A DNA stretch of 64,000 nt from Streptomyces nitrosporeus (GCF_008704555.1 NZ_CP023702.1:6300001-6364000); one strand, 5' to 3'. Counted from the stretch's first letter, positions 41,134 to 50,218 are shown. The notes: a model not told the origin generated them from the sequence alone. Made by a program: numbers and translations.

Positions 41134-42744
41134 TCAGCCCCGGGCGGCCAGCAGCCCCTCGACACCGGCACGGACCTCGTCCGTCGCCAGCCCGCGGACC
41201 GTCAGGGTCGTCCGGCGGCGCAGCACGTCCTCCGCCGTCTCCGCCCACTCCCGGTCGCGCGCGTACACGACCTGGGCCCAGATCTCCGGGGCGTCCGGGT
41301 GGATCCGCTTCGCCAGCGCCGGGTCCTCGTTCGCCAGGCGTGCGATGTCGAAGGCGAGCGAACCGTAGTGGGTGGCCAGGTGCCGGGCGGTGTCCGCCGC
41401 CATCCGGGGCCCGGGGGCCCCGCCGTCCACCAGCAGCCGGTGCGCCACCGCGTCCGGGTTGGCGATCCCGGGCAGCGGCAGCTTCCGGGGCAGCCGCGCC
41501 ATCGGCTCCATGTCCTCGGCCAGGCCGTGGCCGGGCAGTGCGGCCAGCTTGCTCATCACCGTACGGCCGATGTGGCGGAAGGTCGTCCACTTGCCTCCGG
41601 CGACGGACAGCATCCCGCCCCGCCCCTCCGTGAGGACCGTCTCCCGCTTCGCCCTGGACGTGTCGCCCGGGCCGCCCGGCAGCACCCGCAGTCCGGCGAA
41701 GGAGTAGGTGATCAGATCGGGCGAGAGCTGCTGGTCACGGACCGAGAAGGCGGCCTCGTCCAGGATCTGCGCCGTGTCCTTCGCGGTCACCGAGACATCG
41801 GCCGGATCGCCCTCGTACTCCTCGTCCGTCGTGCCGAGCAGGAGCATGTCCTCCCACGGGAGGGCGAAGGTGATGCGGTAGCGGTCGATCGGGGTGGCCA
41901 GCGCCGCCTTCCAGGGGCGGGTGCGCCTCAGGACCAGGTGGGCGCCCTTGGACAGGCGTATCGAGGGCGCCGCGCCCGCGTCCTCCATACGGCGCAGGTG
42001 GTCCACCCACGGGCCGGTGGCGTTCAGCACCAGACGGGCGTTTACCCCGAACTCGGTGCCGTCCGTACGGTCCTCCAGATCGGCGCCGGTGACCCGCCCC
42101 CGGGTGAAGCGCAGCCCGGTGACCGCGGCGTGGTTGAGGACCACGGCGCCCGCGTCGGCGGCCGCGCGGACCGTCATCAGCGCCATCCTGGCGTCGTTCA
42201 TCTGGTCGTCGCCGTAGACCGCGACGGCCTTCAGGTTGTCCGTACGCAGCTCCGGCACGTCGCGCCGGGCGCGTGCCGGGCTGATCACGTGCCCGACGCC
42301 GTCGCCGAAGGCGGACAGCGCCGAGTAGGCGAAGACGCCCGCGCCCAGCTTCGCGGCGCCGTGCGGGCCGCCCTTGTAGACGGGGAGGTAGAAGGTGAGC
42401 GGGTTCGCCAGGTGCGGGGCGACCTGGCGGGAGACCGCGCGCCGTTCGAAGTGGTTCTCCGCCACCAGCTTCACCGCGCCGGTCTGGAGGTAGCGCAGAC
42501 CGCCGTGGAGCAGCTTGGAGGAGGCGGAGGAGGTGGCGCCGGCGAAGTCGCCGGCGTCCACCAGGGCCACCCGCAGTCCCGACTGCGCGGCGTGCCAGGC
42601 GGTGGAGATGCCCAGGATGCCGCCGCCGATCACCAGGAGGTCGTACGTCGCCCCGGAGAGCCGTTCCCGGGTCTCGGCCCGGCCCGGGAGGGAGCCGGAG
42701 GCCGGATGCGTCCCGAGGGAGGGGACGCTCTGCAGGGTGGTCAT
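41134..42744 (-). CDS. glpD: Aerobic glycerol-3-phosphate dehydrogenase
   Basis: This 536-residue FAD enzyme oxidises glycerol 3-phosphate to dihydroxyacetone phosphate and passes electrons to menaquinone at the membrane. It has the N-terminal dinucleotide fold VIGGGILGISTAWHAAQSG, the GDFAGATSSASSKLLHGGLRYL segment with the family SSxSSKLxHGG signature, and a C-terminal DUF-type cap. The ATG at 42744 is five bases after the glpK stop, with AGAGGAG as ribosome site, so glpK and glpD are tightly linked. It corresponds to the S. coelicolor gylB product. Confidence 0.95.
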   Translation of the reverse strand: MTTLQSVPSLGTHPASGSLPGRAETRERLSGATYDLLVIGGGILGISTAWHAAQSGLRVALVDAGDFAGATSSASSKLLHGGLRYLQTGAVKLVAENHFERRAVSRQVAPHLANPLTFYLPVYKGGPHGAAKLGAGVFAYSALSAFGDGVGHVISPARARRDVPELRTDNLKAVAVYGDDQMNDARMALMTVRAAADAGAVVLNHAAVTGLRFTRGRVTGADLEDRTDGTEFGVNARLVLNATGPWVDHLRRMEDAGAAPSIRLSKGAHLVLRRTRPWKAALATPIDRYRITFALPWEDMLLLGTTDEEYEGDPADVSVTAKDTAQILDEAAFSVRDQQLSPDLITYSFAGLRVLPGGPGDTSRAKRETVLTEGRGGMLSVAGGKWTTFRHIGRTVMSKLAALPGHGLAEDMEPMARLPRKLPLPGIANPDAVAHRLLVDGGAPGPRMAADTARHLATHYGSLAFDIARLANEDPALAKRIHPDAPEIWAQVVYARDREWAETAEDVLRRRTTLTVRGLATDEVRAGVEGLLAARG

Positions 42745-42749
42745 GTTCT

Positions 42750-44285
42750 CTACTCCTCTGCGGTGTTCTCGTCGAGCCAGCCCATCGACCGCCGGACGGC
42801 CTTGAGCCAGCTCCTGTACTCGCGGTCCCGGGTCGCCGCGTCCATCCGGGGCGTCCACTCGGCGGCCCGGCGCCAGTTGGCGCGCAGGGCGTCGGTGTCG
42901 GGCCAGAAGCCGACGGCGAGGCCGGCGGCGTAGGCGGCGCCGAGACAGGTGGTCTCGGCGACCATCGGGCGCACCACCGGCGCGTCCAGGAAGTCCGAGA
43001 GCGTCTGCATCAGCAGGTTGTTGGAGGTCATGCCGCCGTCGACCTTGAGGGCGGTCAGCTCGACCCCGGAGTCCTTCGTCATGGCGTCGCTGATCTCACG
43101 GGTCTGCCAGGCGGTGGCCTCCAGTACGGCCCGGGCGATGTGCGCCTTGGTCACGTAACGGGTCAGGCCCGCGATGACACCGCGCGCGTCGGGACGCCAG
43201 TAGGGCGCGAACAGGCCGGAGAAGGCCGGCACGAAGTAGGCGCCCCCGTTGTCCTCGACGGAGGAGGCGAGCGTCTCGATCTCCGCCGCGGAGTTGATCA
43301 GGCCCATCTGGTCGCGCATCCACTGCACCAGCGAACCGGTGACCGCGATGGACCCCTCCAGGGCGTACACCGGGGCCTGGTCGCCGATCCGGTAACCGAC
43401 CGTCGTCAGCAGGCCGTTGTACGAGTTCACCGGGCGGTGGCCGGTGTTCATCAGCATGAAGGTGCCCGTGCCGTAGGTGGACTTGGCCTCACCCTGGGCG
43501 AAACACGTCTGCCCGAACAGCGCGGCCTGCTGGTCACCGAGCGCCGAGGCCACCGGGACGCCGTCCAGCACACCCCCCTTGGCACGGCCGTACACCTCGG
43601 CGGAGGAGCGGATCTCCGGCAGCACGGCGGCCGGTACGTCCATCGAGTGCAGGATCTTCTCGTCCCACTCCATGGTGTGCAGGTTCATCAGCATGGTGCG
43701 CGAGGCGTTGGTGACGTCCGTGACGTGCACCCCGCCCTCGGTTCCGCCGGTCAGGTTCCAGATGACCCAGGAATCCATGGTCCCGAAGAGGATGTCCCCC
43801 CGCTCGGCCCGCTCCCGCAGCCCCTCGACGTTGTCGAGCAGCCAGCGGGCCTTGGGCCCCGCGAAGTACGAGGCGAGCGGCAGGCCGGTCTCCCGCCGGA
43901 AACGGTCCTGGCCGACGTTGCGGCCGAGCTCCTTGCACAGGGCGTCGGTACGGGTGTCCTGCCAGACGAGGGCGTTGTGGACGGGCTCACCGGTGTGCCG
44001 GTCCCACAGCAGCGTGGTCTCGCGCTGGTTGGTGATGCCGATCGCCTCGACGTCGGCGGAGGTGATCCCCGCCTTGGAGACGGCCCCGGCGACGACCTCC
44101 TGGACGTTGCGCCAGATCTCCGTCGCGTCGTGCTCGACCCAGCCCGGCTTCGGGAAGATCTGTTCGTGTTCCTTCTGGTCGACGGCCACGATCCGGCCGT
44201 CCGTGTCGAACACGATGCAGCGGCTGGACGTGGTGCCCTGGTCGATGGCCGCGATGAACGGCCCGGTGGTGTGTGCGTCGGTCAC
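42750..44285 (-). CDS. glpK: Glycerol kinase
   Basis: This 511-residue FGGY-family kinase phosphorylates glycerol with ATP. It starts with the phosphate-binding IDQGTTSSRCIVFD, and has QTREISDAM near the C-terminal signature and ALGDQQAALFGQTCF, GTGTFMLMNTG. The GTG start at 44285 is used. It is the middle gene of glpF-glpK-glpD (gylCAB order in S. coelicolor). Confidence 0.96.
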   Translation of the reverse strand: MTDAHTTGPFIAAIDQGTTSSRCIVFDTDGRIVAVDQKEHEQIFPKPGWVEHDATEIWRNVQEVVAGAVSKAGITSADVEAIGITNQRETTLLWDRHTGEPVHNALVWQDTRTDALCKELGRNVGQDRFRRETGLPLASYFAGPKARWLLDNVEGLRERAERGDILFGTMDSWVIWNLTGGTEGGVHVTDVTNASRTMLMNLHTMEWDEKILHSMDVPAAVLPEIRSSAEVYGRAKGGVLDGVPVASALGDQQAALFGQTCFAQGEAKSTYGTGTFMLMNTGHRPVNSYNGLLTTVGYRIGDQAPVYALEGSIAVTGSLVQWMRDQMGLINSAAEIETLASSVEDNGGAYFVPAFSGLFAPYWRPDARGVIAGLTRYVTKAHIARAVLEATAWQTREISDAMTKDSGVELTALKVDGGMTSNNLLMQTLSDFLDAPVVRPMVAETTCLGAAYAAGLAVGFWPDTDALRANWRRAAEWTPRMDAATRDREYRSWLKAVRRSMGWLDENTAEE

Positions 44286-44337
44286 GGTGTGCTCCCGGAG
44301 GTCTGTGTGGTGGTGGAGGGTCGCGTCCCGGTGCGGC

Positions 44338-45129
44338 TCAGGCGAAGGCCAGGTTGTACAGCCCGCCGGCCAGCGCCCCGCCGATGAGGGGTCCCACTAC
44401 CGGTACCCAGGCGTAACCCCAGTCGGAACCGCCCTTGTTCGGCAGCGGCAGCAGCGCGTGCACGATGCGCGGCCCGAGGTCGCGCACCGGGTTGATCGCG
44501 TAACCCGTCGGCCCGCCCAGCGAGAGGCCGATGCCGACGACGACCAGGGAGGTGATCAGCGCGCCCAGCGGCCCCAGGCCGTTGCCGGCGTCGTTGAGGC
44601 CCTGGGTCAGGATCGCCAGGATCAGGACGACGGTGGCGACGACCTCCGTGACCACGTTCTGCACCGCGTTGCGGATCTCGGGGCCCGTGGAGAAGACGCC
44701 GAGGACCGGGCCGGCCTTCGGAGCCGTCGCCTGGTCGACCATGCCCTCCTCGGCGGGCTGCGCCCGGATGATCCCGGGATCTGTCAGGTGCGCGTGGAAC
44801 TGCCCGTAGTACACGGCCCACACCAGCACCGCGCCGATCATCGCGCCGAGCAGCTGCGAGGCGAGGTACAGCGGTACGTCGCCCCAGGCGGTACCGCCCT
44901 GGACGGCCAGACCGAGCGTGACCGCCGGGTTGAGGTGGGCGCCGGAGACACCGGAGGAGATGTAGGCGCCGGTCAGCACCGCGAAACCCCACCCGAAGGT
45001 GACGGCGAGCCAGCCGGCGTTCTGCGCCTTCGAGCGCTTGAGTGTGACGGCGGCACAGACACCGGCGCCGAGCAGGATGAGTACGGCGGTACCGATGGTC
45101 TCGCCGATGAAGATGTCGGAGCTGGACAC
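44338..45129 (-). CDS. glpF: Glycerol facilitator (aquaglyceroporin)
   Basis: This 263-residue MIP channel has six membrane helices and two pore half-helices. The first carries the normal HLNPAVT. The second reads GYAINPVRDLGPR, with Val replacing the Ala of the usual NPA while the pore Asn and the GlpF-type Arg/Asp remain. Glycerol enters by diffusion and is trapped by glpK. The GTG at 45129 has GGAGT just upstream. Confidence 0.93.
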   Translation of the reverse strand: MSSSDIFIGETIGTAVLILLGAGVCAAVTLKRSKAQNAGWLAVTFGWGFAVLTGAYISSGVSGAHLNPAVTLGLAVQGGTAWGDVPLYLASQLLGAMIGAVLVWAVYYGQFHAHLTDPGIIRAQPAEEGMVDQATAPKAGPVLGVFSTGPEIRNAVQNVVTEVVATVVLILAILTQGLNDAGNGLGPLGALITSLVVVGIGLSLGGPTGYAINPVRDLGPRIVHALLPLPNKGGSDWGYAWVPVVGPLIGGALAGGLYNLAFA

Positions 45130-45288
45130 CCGAGACTCCTTTGTCCTTCGTCCAGGGGAACGCGATCCGCCGGATCCCTCCGGTGGATCGCGCCTCAGGC
45201 GGGTACCCATGGAAACGGGGCACCCGCCCGCGGGGGCTTGACCGGCCCTCGGCATTGCCACACCCTAACGCTTCATGCCGTCAGGTGT

Positions 45289-45301
45289 TCGACAATGTCG
45301 A
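45289..45301. promoter_or_regulatory. Putative GylR operator at the glp promoter
   Basis: TCGACAATGTCGA is a perfect palindrome around a central A. With the preceding T it shares TTCGACAATG with the site before gylR (46351-46366). Its position about 22 bases upstream of the TAGGGT -10 element would let GylR block polymerase. Confidence 0.6.
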
Positions 45302-45465
45302 CCGGTGAACGGCAGTGTTTCTCCCCGGGGAGGACACGTCAAGGGTCCGCGGCACGGAAGCGGCGAGTGCCGTGACCGCCGCGGCGCGGCCGGAGCGCTG
45401 TGCACCAGGGGGCTCCGAGGCGTCGGCGCGACCGGCGCCGGCCGGAGCGCGGCGGGCGTCACACG

Positions 45466-45548
45466 GTACGGAGCGGCGGGAGCCGCCCGGTACGGCCCGG
45501 CGGGAGCCGTACGGTGCGCCCCGGCGGGAGCCGTACGGCAGGGAGCGG
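45466..45548. repeat. Three 24-bp tandem repeats plus a partial copy
   Basis: Units at 45466-45489, 45490-45513 and 45514-45537 share a GGCGGGAGCCG core with GTACGG-type flanks; a partial copy follows to 45548. The array sits just downstream of the gylR stop codon (45563) in the gylR-glpF spacer. Confidence 0.85.
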
Positions 45549-45562
45549 AGGGCCGGACCGGC

Positions 45563-46327
45563 TCAGAACCGGCCCGCGCCCAGGTCCCGGGAGACCGCGC
45601 GGGCGCAGTCGCGCACCGCGCCGATCAGCTCGGGGCGCAGCTCGCCCCCGGGGCACAGGCGCTCCACCGCGCCCGTCACGGCCACCGCGCCCACGGGCAT
45701 CCTGCGCCGGTCGTGGACGGGGGCGGCCACGGCGGCCACCCCTTCCCAGGTCTCCTCCCGGTCGGCGGCCCAGCCCTGCGCCCGTACCAGGTCCAGCAGC
45801 GCCTCGAACCGCTCGCCGTCGGTCACGGTGCGCGAGGTGAAGGAGCCGCGCTCCGACTCCGTGGCCTCGCTGTGCGCGACCGGGTCGTAGGCGCAGAGCA
45901 CCTTGCCCAGGGCCGTGGAGTGCAGCGGCTGCATCGCGCCTACCTCCAGGACCTGGCGGCTGTCGTCCGGCCTGAAGACGTGGTGGACGATCAGCACCCC
46001 GTGCTGGTGCAGCACCCCCAGGTGCACGCTCTCGCCGCTGGAGCGGGCCAGGTCGTCCGTCCACACCAGGGCGCGGGCCCGCAGCTCGTGGACGTCGAGA
46101 TAGCTGTTGCCCAGCCGCAGCAGCTCGGCGCCGAGCTGGTAGCGGCCGGAAGCGGCGTCCTGCTCGACGAAGCCCTCGTGCTGGAGGGTGCGGAGGATCC
46201 CGTGCGCCGTGCCCTTGGCCAGGTCCAGCGAGGAGGCGATGTCGGACAGTCCGAGCCGGCGCTCGCCCCCCGCCAGCAGACGCAGCATCGCCGCTGCCCG
46301 CTCGAGCGACTGGATGTTCTTGGCCAT
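45563..46327 (-). CDS. gylR: IclR family regulator of glycerol genes
   Basis: The 254-residue protein has an N-terminal winged helix (LSDIASSLDLAKGTAHGILRTLQHEGF) and an IclR effector domain with LHSTALGKVLCAY. It is directly upstream of and co-oriented with glpFKD, as gylR is in S. coelicolor. There it represses the operon and itself and responds to glycerol 3-phosphate. GGAGG precedes the ATG at 46327. Likely operators are at 45289-45301 and 46351-46366. Confidence 0.92.
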   Translation of the reverse strand: MAKNIQSLERAAAMLRLLAGGERRLGLSDIASSLDLAKGTAHGILRTLQHEGFVEQDAASGRYQLGAELLRLGNSYLDVHELRARALVWTDDLARSSGESVHLGVLHQHGVLIVHHVFRPDDSRQVLEVGAMQPLHSTALGKVLCAYDPVAHSEATESERGSFTSRTVTDGERFEALLDLVRAQGWAADREETWEGVAAVAAPVHDRRRMPVGAVAVTGAVERLCPGGELRPELIGAVRDCARAVSRDLGAGRF

Positions 46328-46350
46328 CGCGCCGTACTCCTCCACCTCGG

Positions 46351-46370
46351 TTCGACAATGCTGAACACTA
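46351..46370 (-). promoter_or_regulatory. Putative gylR promoter -10 and operator
   Basis: TTCGACAATGCTGAAC (46351-46366) shares its first ten bases with the element at the glp promoter and is itself an imperfect inverted repeat. On the minus strand a TAGTGT -10-like hexamer (46370-46365) abuts it, so a bound regulator would block its own gene. Confidence 0.5.
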
Positions 46371-46459
46371 TCGGTCGATGCCGACCTTTGTCCGTTCCTG
46401 CGATGCATCAGCGCCACCACCCCGGCCGGCCGTCCCCGCACAGCATGCAGTCCGTCTCC

Positions 46460-46552
46460 TGGGACGCGACGACCGGCCCGCGCGCCCTCCCGCTACCCTG
46501 GCCGCGTGCCCCTTCGGCAGAAGGGCGCAAAGCCGACAGCCGTCGCATCCCA
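46460..46552 (+). promoter_or_regulatory. Structured 5' leader of metH
   Basis: TGGGACGCGACG (46460-46471) can pair with CGTCGCATCCCA (46541-46552), 11 of 12 bases. This closes a 93-base domain that ends one base before the GGGAG ribosome site. Inside, CGGC (46474-46477) can pair with GCCG (46532-46535), and a hairpin at 46507-46529 has a nine-pair stem with one bulge and a GGCA loop. The layout suggests RNA-level control; it does not match the SAH, SAM or cobalamin riboswitches I know. Confidence 0.5.
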
Positions 46553-46564
46553 GGGAGAACATCC

Positions 46565-49500
46565 ATGGCCTCGTCGCCGACCCCTTCCGCTGACAGCCGG
46601 ACACGCGCCACAGAGCTCCGTGAGGCCCTCGCCACCCGTGTGGTGGTGGCGGACGGTGCCATGGGCACCATGCTCCAGGCGCAGGACCCCACCCTCGAGG
46701 ACTTCCAGAACCTGGAGGGGTGCAACGAGGTACTGAACGTCACCCGCCCCGACATCGTGCGGTCGGTGCACGAGGAGTACTTCGCGGTCGGCGTGGACTG
46801 CGTGGAGACCAACACCTTCGGCGCCAACGCGTCCGCGCTGGGGGAGTACGACATCCCCGGGCGGATCCACGAGCTCTCCGAGGCGGGCGCCCGGATCGCC
46901 CGCGAGGTGGCGGACGAGTTCACCGCGTCGACGGGGCAGCAGCGCTGGGTGCTCGGCTCGATGGGACCGGGGACCAAGCTGCCGACCCTGGGACACGCCC
47001 CCTACACCGTCCTGCGCGACGGCTTCCAGCAGAACGCGGAGGGGCTGATCGCCGGGGGCGCCGACGCGCTCATCGTCGAGACGACCCAGGACCTGCTCCA
47101 GACGAAGGCCGCCGTGCTGGGCGCGCGGCGTGCGATGGAGGCGACGGGCCGGGACCTGCTCCTGCTGTGCTCGCTGGCGTTCGAGACGACCGGCACGATG
47201 CTGCTGGGCTCGGAGATCGGCGCCGCGCTGACCGCGCTGGAACCGCTGGGCGTGGACATGATCGGGCTGAACTGCTCGACCGGCCCCGCGGAGATGAGCG
47301 AGCACCTGCGGTACCTGGCCCGGCACTCCCGGATCCCGCTGCTGTGCATGCCGAACGCGGGCCTGCCGGTCCTGACCAAGGACGGGGCGCACTTCCCGCT
47401 GGACGCCGAGGGCCTCGCCGACGCCCAGCAGAGCTTCGTGGCCGAGTACGGCCTCTCCCTGGTCGGCGGCTGCTGCGGTACGACGCCGGAACACCTGCGC
47501 CAGGTGGTGGAGCGGGTCCGCGGCACGGTCCCCACCGCCCGCGACCCGCGCCCGGAACCGGGCGCCGCGTCGCTCTACCAGAGCGTGCCGTTCCGGCAGG
47601 ACACCTCGTACCTCGCGATCGGCGAGCGTACGAACGCGAACGGGTCGAAGAAGTTCCGCGAAGCGATGCTGGAAGGCCGCTGGGACGACTGCGTGGAGAT
47701 GGCCCGGGACCAGATCCGCGAGGGCGCGCACATGCTCGACCTGTGTGTCGACTACGTGGGCCGCGACGGCGTCGCGGACATGGAGGAGCTGGCGGGCCGC
47801 TTCGCGACCGCCTCCACCCTGCCCGTCGTCCTGGACTCGACCGAGGTGCCGGTCCTGCGCGCCGGGCTGGAGAAGCTGGGCGGCCGCGCGGTCCTGAACT
47901 CCGTCAACTACGAGGACGGCGACGGCCCGGAGTCACGGTTCGCCAAGGTCAGCGCGCTCGCGGCGGAACACGGCGCGGCGCTGATCGCGCTGACCATCGA
48001 CGAGCAGGGCCAGGCCCGCACCGCGGAGCACAAGGTCGCCATCGCCGAACGGCTCATCGAGGACCTCACCACCAACTGGGGCATCCACGAGTCGGACATC
48101 CTCATCGACTGCCTGACCTTCACGATCTGCACCGGCCAGGAGGAGTCCCGCAAGGACGGCATCGCGACGATCGAGGCGATCCGCGAGCTGAAGCGGCGCC
48201 GCCCGGACGTCCAGACCACGCTGGGCCTGTCGAACATCTCCTTCGGACTGAACCCCGCCGCCCGGGTGGTGCTGAACTCGGTCTTCCTGGACGAGTGCGT
48301 CAAGGCCGGCCTGGACTCGGCGATCGTCCACGCCTCGAAGATCCTGCCGATCGCACGGCTGGAGGAGGAGCAGGTCAAGACCGCACTCGACCTGATCCAC
48401 GACCGGCGGTCCGAAGGCTACGACCCCCTCCAGCGGCTGATGGAGCTGTTCGAGGGCGTCAACATGAAGTCGATGAAGGCGGGCAAGGCCGAGGAACTGG
48501 CGGCCCTGCCGCTGGACGAGCGGCTGCAGCGGCGCATCATCGACGGCGAGAAGAACGGCCTGGAAGCGGACCTGGACGAGGCGCTGGGGTCCCGGCCGGC
48601 TCTGGACATCGTCAACGACACCCTCCTGGAGGGCATGAAGGTCGTCGGCGAGCTCTTCGGATCGGGGCAGATGCAGCTGCCGTTCGTGCTGCAGTCGGCC
48701 GAGGTGATGAAGAGCGCGGTGGCCTACCTGGAACCGCACATGGAGAAGACCGACGACGAGGGCAAGGGCACGATCGTGCTGGCCACGGTCCGCGGTGACG
48801 TCCACGACATCGGGAAGAACCTGGTGGACATCATCCTGACCAACAACGGCTTCAACGTCGTGAACCTGGGCATCAAGCAGCCGGTCTCGGCGATCCTGGA
48901 CGCCGCCGAGGAGCACCGGGCCGACGTCATCGGGATGTCCGGACTCCTGGTGAAGTCGACCGTGATCATGAAGGAGAACCTCCAGGAGCTCAACCAGCGC
49001 AAGATGGCGGCGGACTACCCCGTCATCCTGGGCGGCGCGGCCCTCACCCGCGCCTACGTCGAGCAGGACCTCCACGAGCTCTACGAGGGCGAGGTCCGCT
49101 ACGCCCGCGACGCGTTCGAAGGACTGCGTCTGATGGACGCCCTCGTCGCGGTCAAACGCGGGGTCCCGGGCGCCACCCTGCCCGAGCTGAAGCAGCGCCG
49201 GGTCCCCAGGCGGGAGGCCCCCGCGGCCGAGGAGCCGCAGCCGGAGGAGGGCGTGCGCTCGGACGTCTCGGTCACCAACCCCGTGCCCACCCCGCCGTTC
49301 TGGGGGACCCGGGTGGTCAAGGGCATCCAGCTCAAGGAGTACGCCTCCTGGCTGGACGAGGACGCCCTGTTCAAGGGCCAGTGGGGGCTCAAGCAGGCCC
49401 GGACCGGCGACGGCCCGGCCTACGAGGAACTGGTGGAGAGCGAGGGCCGTCCGCGTCTGCGCGGCTGGCTCGACAAGCTCCAGACCGAGAACCTGCTGGA

Positions 49501-50077
49501 AGCCGCCGTCGTCCACGGCTACTTCCCCTGCGTGTCCAAGGGCGACGACCTGATCCTCCTCCACGAGGACGGCTCCGAGCGCACCCGCTTCACCTTCCCG
49601 CGCCAGCGCCGCGGGCGCAGGCTCTGCCTCGCCGACTTCTTCCGCCCCGAGGAGTCGGGGGAGACGGACGTGGTCGGTCTCCAGGTCGTCACGGTCGGTT
49701 CGAGGATCGGCGAGGCCACCGCGGAACTGTTCGGCGCGAACTCCTACCGCGACTACCTCGAACTGCACGGCCTGTCCGTCCAGCTCGCCGAGGCGCTCGC
49801 CGAGTACTGGCACGCCCGGGTCCGCGCCGAACTCGGCTTCGCCGGGGAGGACCCGGACGTGGTCCAGGACATGTTCGCGCTGAAGTACCGCGGCGCGCGG
49901 TTCTCCCTCGGGTACGGCGCCTGCCCCGACCTGGAGGACCGGGCCAAGATCGCGACGCTGCTGGAGCCGGAGCGCATCGGTGTCCACCTCTCCGAGGAGT
50001 TCCAGCTCCACCCCGAGCAGTCCACCGACGCCATCGTCATCCACCACCCCGAAGCCAAGTACTTCAACGCACGGTAA
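46565..50077 (+). CDS. metH: Cobalamin-dependent methionine synthase
   Basis: This 1170-residue enzyme transfers the methyl group of methyltetrahydrofolate to homocysteine through cobalamin. The homocysteine domain (1-330) has zinc ligands in GLNCSTGP and GGCCGTTPEH. The folate domain (about 350-620) begins with IGERTNANGSKKF. The B12 domain (about 650-880) carries DVHDIGKNL with the cobalt-ligand His. The reactivation domain (about 920-1170) ends HPEQSTDAIVIHHPEAKYF. The ATG at 46565 is preferred; upstream in-frame sequence crosses gylR. It stands as a single-gene unit with a structured leader and a downstream hairpin. Confidence 0.96.
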   Translation: MASSPTPSADSRTRATELREALATRVVVADGAMGTMLQAQDPTLEDFQNLEGCNEVLNVTRPDIVRSVHEEYFAVGVDCVETNTFGANASALGEYDIPGRIHELSEAGARIAREVADEFTASTGQQRWVLGSMGPGTKLPTLGHAPYTVLRDGFQQNAEGLIAGGADALIVETTQDLLQTKAAVLGARRAMEATGRDLLLLCSLAFETTGTMLLGSEIGAALTALEPLGVDMIGLNCSTGPAEMSEHLRYLARHSRIPLLCMPNAGLPVLTKDGAHFPLDAEGLADAQQSFVAEYGLSLVGGCCGTTPEHLRQVVERVRGTVPTARDPRPEPGAASLYQSVPFRQDTSYLAIGERTNANGSKKFREAMLEGRWDDCVEMARDQIREGAHMLDLCVDYVGRDGVADMEELAGRFATASTLPVVLDSTEVPVLRAGLEKLGGRAVLNSVNYEDGDGPESRFAKVSALAAEHGAALIALTIDEQGQARTAEHKVAIAERLIEDLTTNWGIHESDILIDCLTFTICTGQEESRKDGIATIEAIRELKRRRPDVQTTLGLSNISFGLNPAARVVLNSVFLDECVKAGLDSAIVHASKILPIARLEEEQVKTALDLIHDRRSEGYDPLQRLMELFEGVNMKSMKAGKAEELAALPLDERLQRRIIDGEKNGLEADLDEALGSRPALDIVNDTLLEGMKVVGELFGSGQMQLPFVLQSAEVMKSAVAYLEPHMEKTDDEGKGTIVLATVRGDVHDIGKNLVDIILTNNGFNVVNLGIKQPVSAILDAAEEHRADVIGMSGLLVKSTVIMKENLQELNQRKMAADYPVILGGAALTRAYVEQDLHELYEGEVRYARDAFEGLRLMDALVAVKRGVPGATLPELKQRRVPRREAPAAEEPQPEEGVRSDVSVTNPVPTPPFWGTRVVKGIQLKEYASWLDEDALFKGQWGLKQARTGDGPAYEELVESEGRPRLRGWLDKLQTENLLEAAVVHGYFPCVSKGDDLILLHEDGSERTRFTFPRQRRGRRLCLADFFRPEESGETDVVGLQVVTVGSRIGEATAELFGANSYRDYLELHGLSVQLAEALAEYWHARVRAELGFAGEDPDVVQDMFALKYRGARFSLGYGACPDLEDRAKIATLLEPERIGVHLSEEFQLHPEQSTDAIVIHHPEAKYFNAR

Positions 50078-50154
50078 GAAGATGTCCGCCCCCCGGTGAG
50101 GACGCGTTCCGCGCGCCGTGTCCGGGCCCGTCGTAGACTGGTCGGTCCAGTGCA

Positions 50155-50190
50155 GGCCGGCCGCCGCTCCCACCGGGGCGGCGGCCGGCC
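50155..50190 (+). terminator. Hairpin between metH and the HAD gene
   Basis: GGCCGGCCGCCGC (50155-50167) pairs perfectly with 50178-50190 around a ten-base loop, followed by TTCTC. A TAGACT -10-like hexamer (50134-50139) lies just before it. It could therefore either end metH transcription or lie in the leader of the HAD gene. Confidence 0.65.
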
Positions 50191-50218
50191 TTCTCGTCCC
50201 TTCATGGAGGTGTGCCGG

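Larger units (their letters stand above)
45130..45562. promoter_or_regulatory. 433-base glpF upstream region: promoter, operator, repeats
   Basis: Reading on the minus strand, the region contains a TAGGGT -10 element (45262-45267) and a perfect 13-base palindrome TCGACAATGTCGA (45289-45301) positioned over the -35 region. Next to the gylR end lies a tandem 24-bp repeat (45466-45537). No gene is supported; the Pro/Arg-rich frames across the repeat look non-coding. Confidence 0.65.

Noticed and set aside
46378..46564. SAH, SAM or cobalamin riboswitch before metH
   Set aside because: None of the conserved core sequences I know for these classes could be found. Only the unclassified stem structure is reported.
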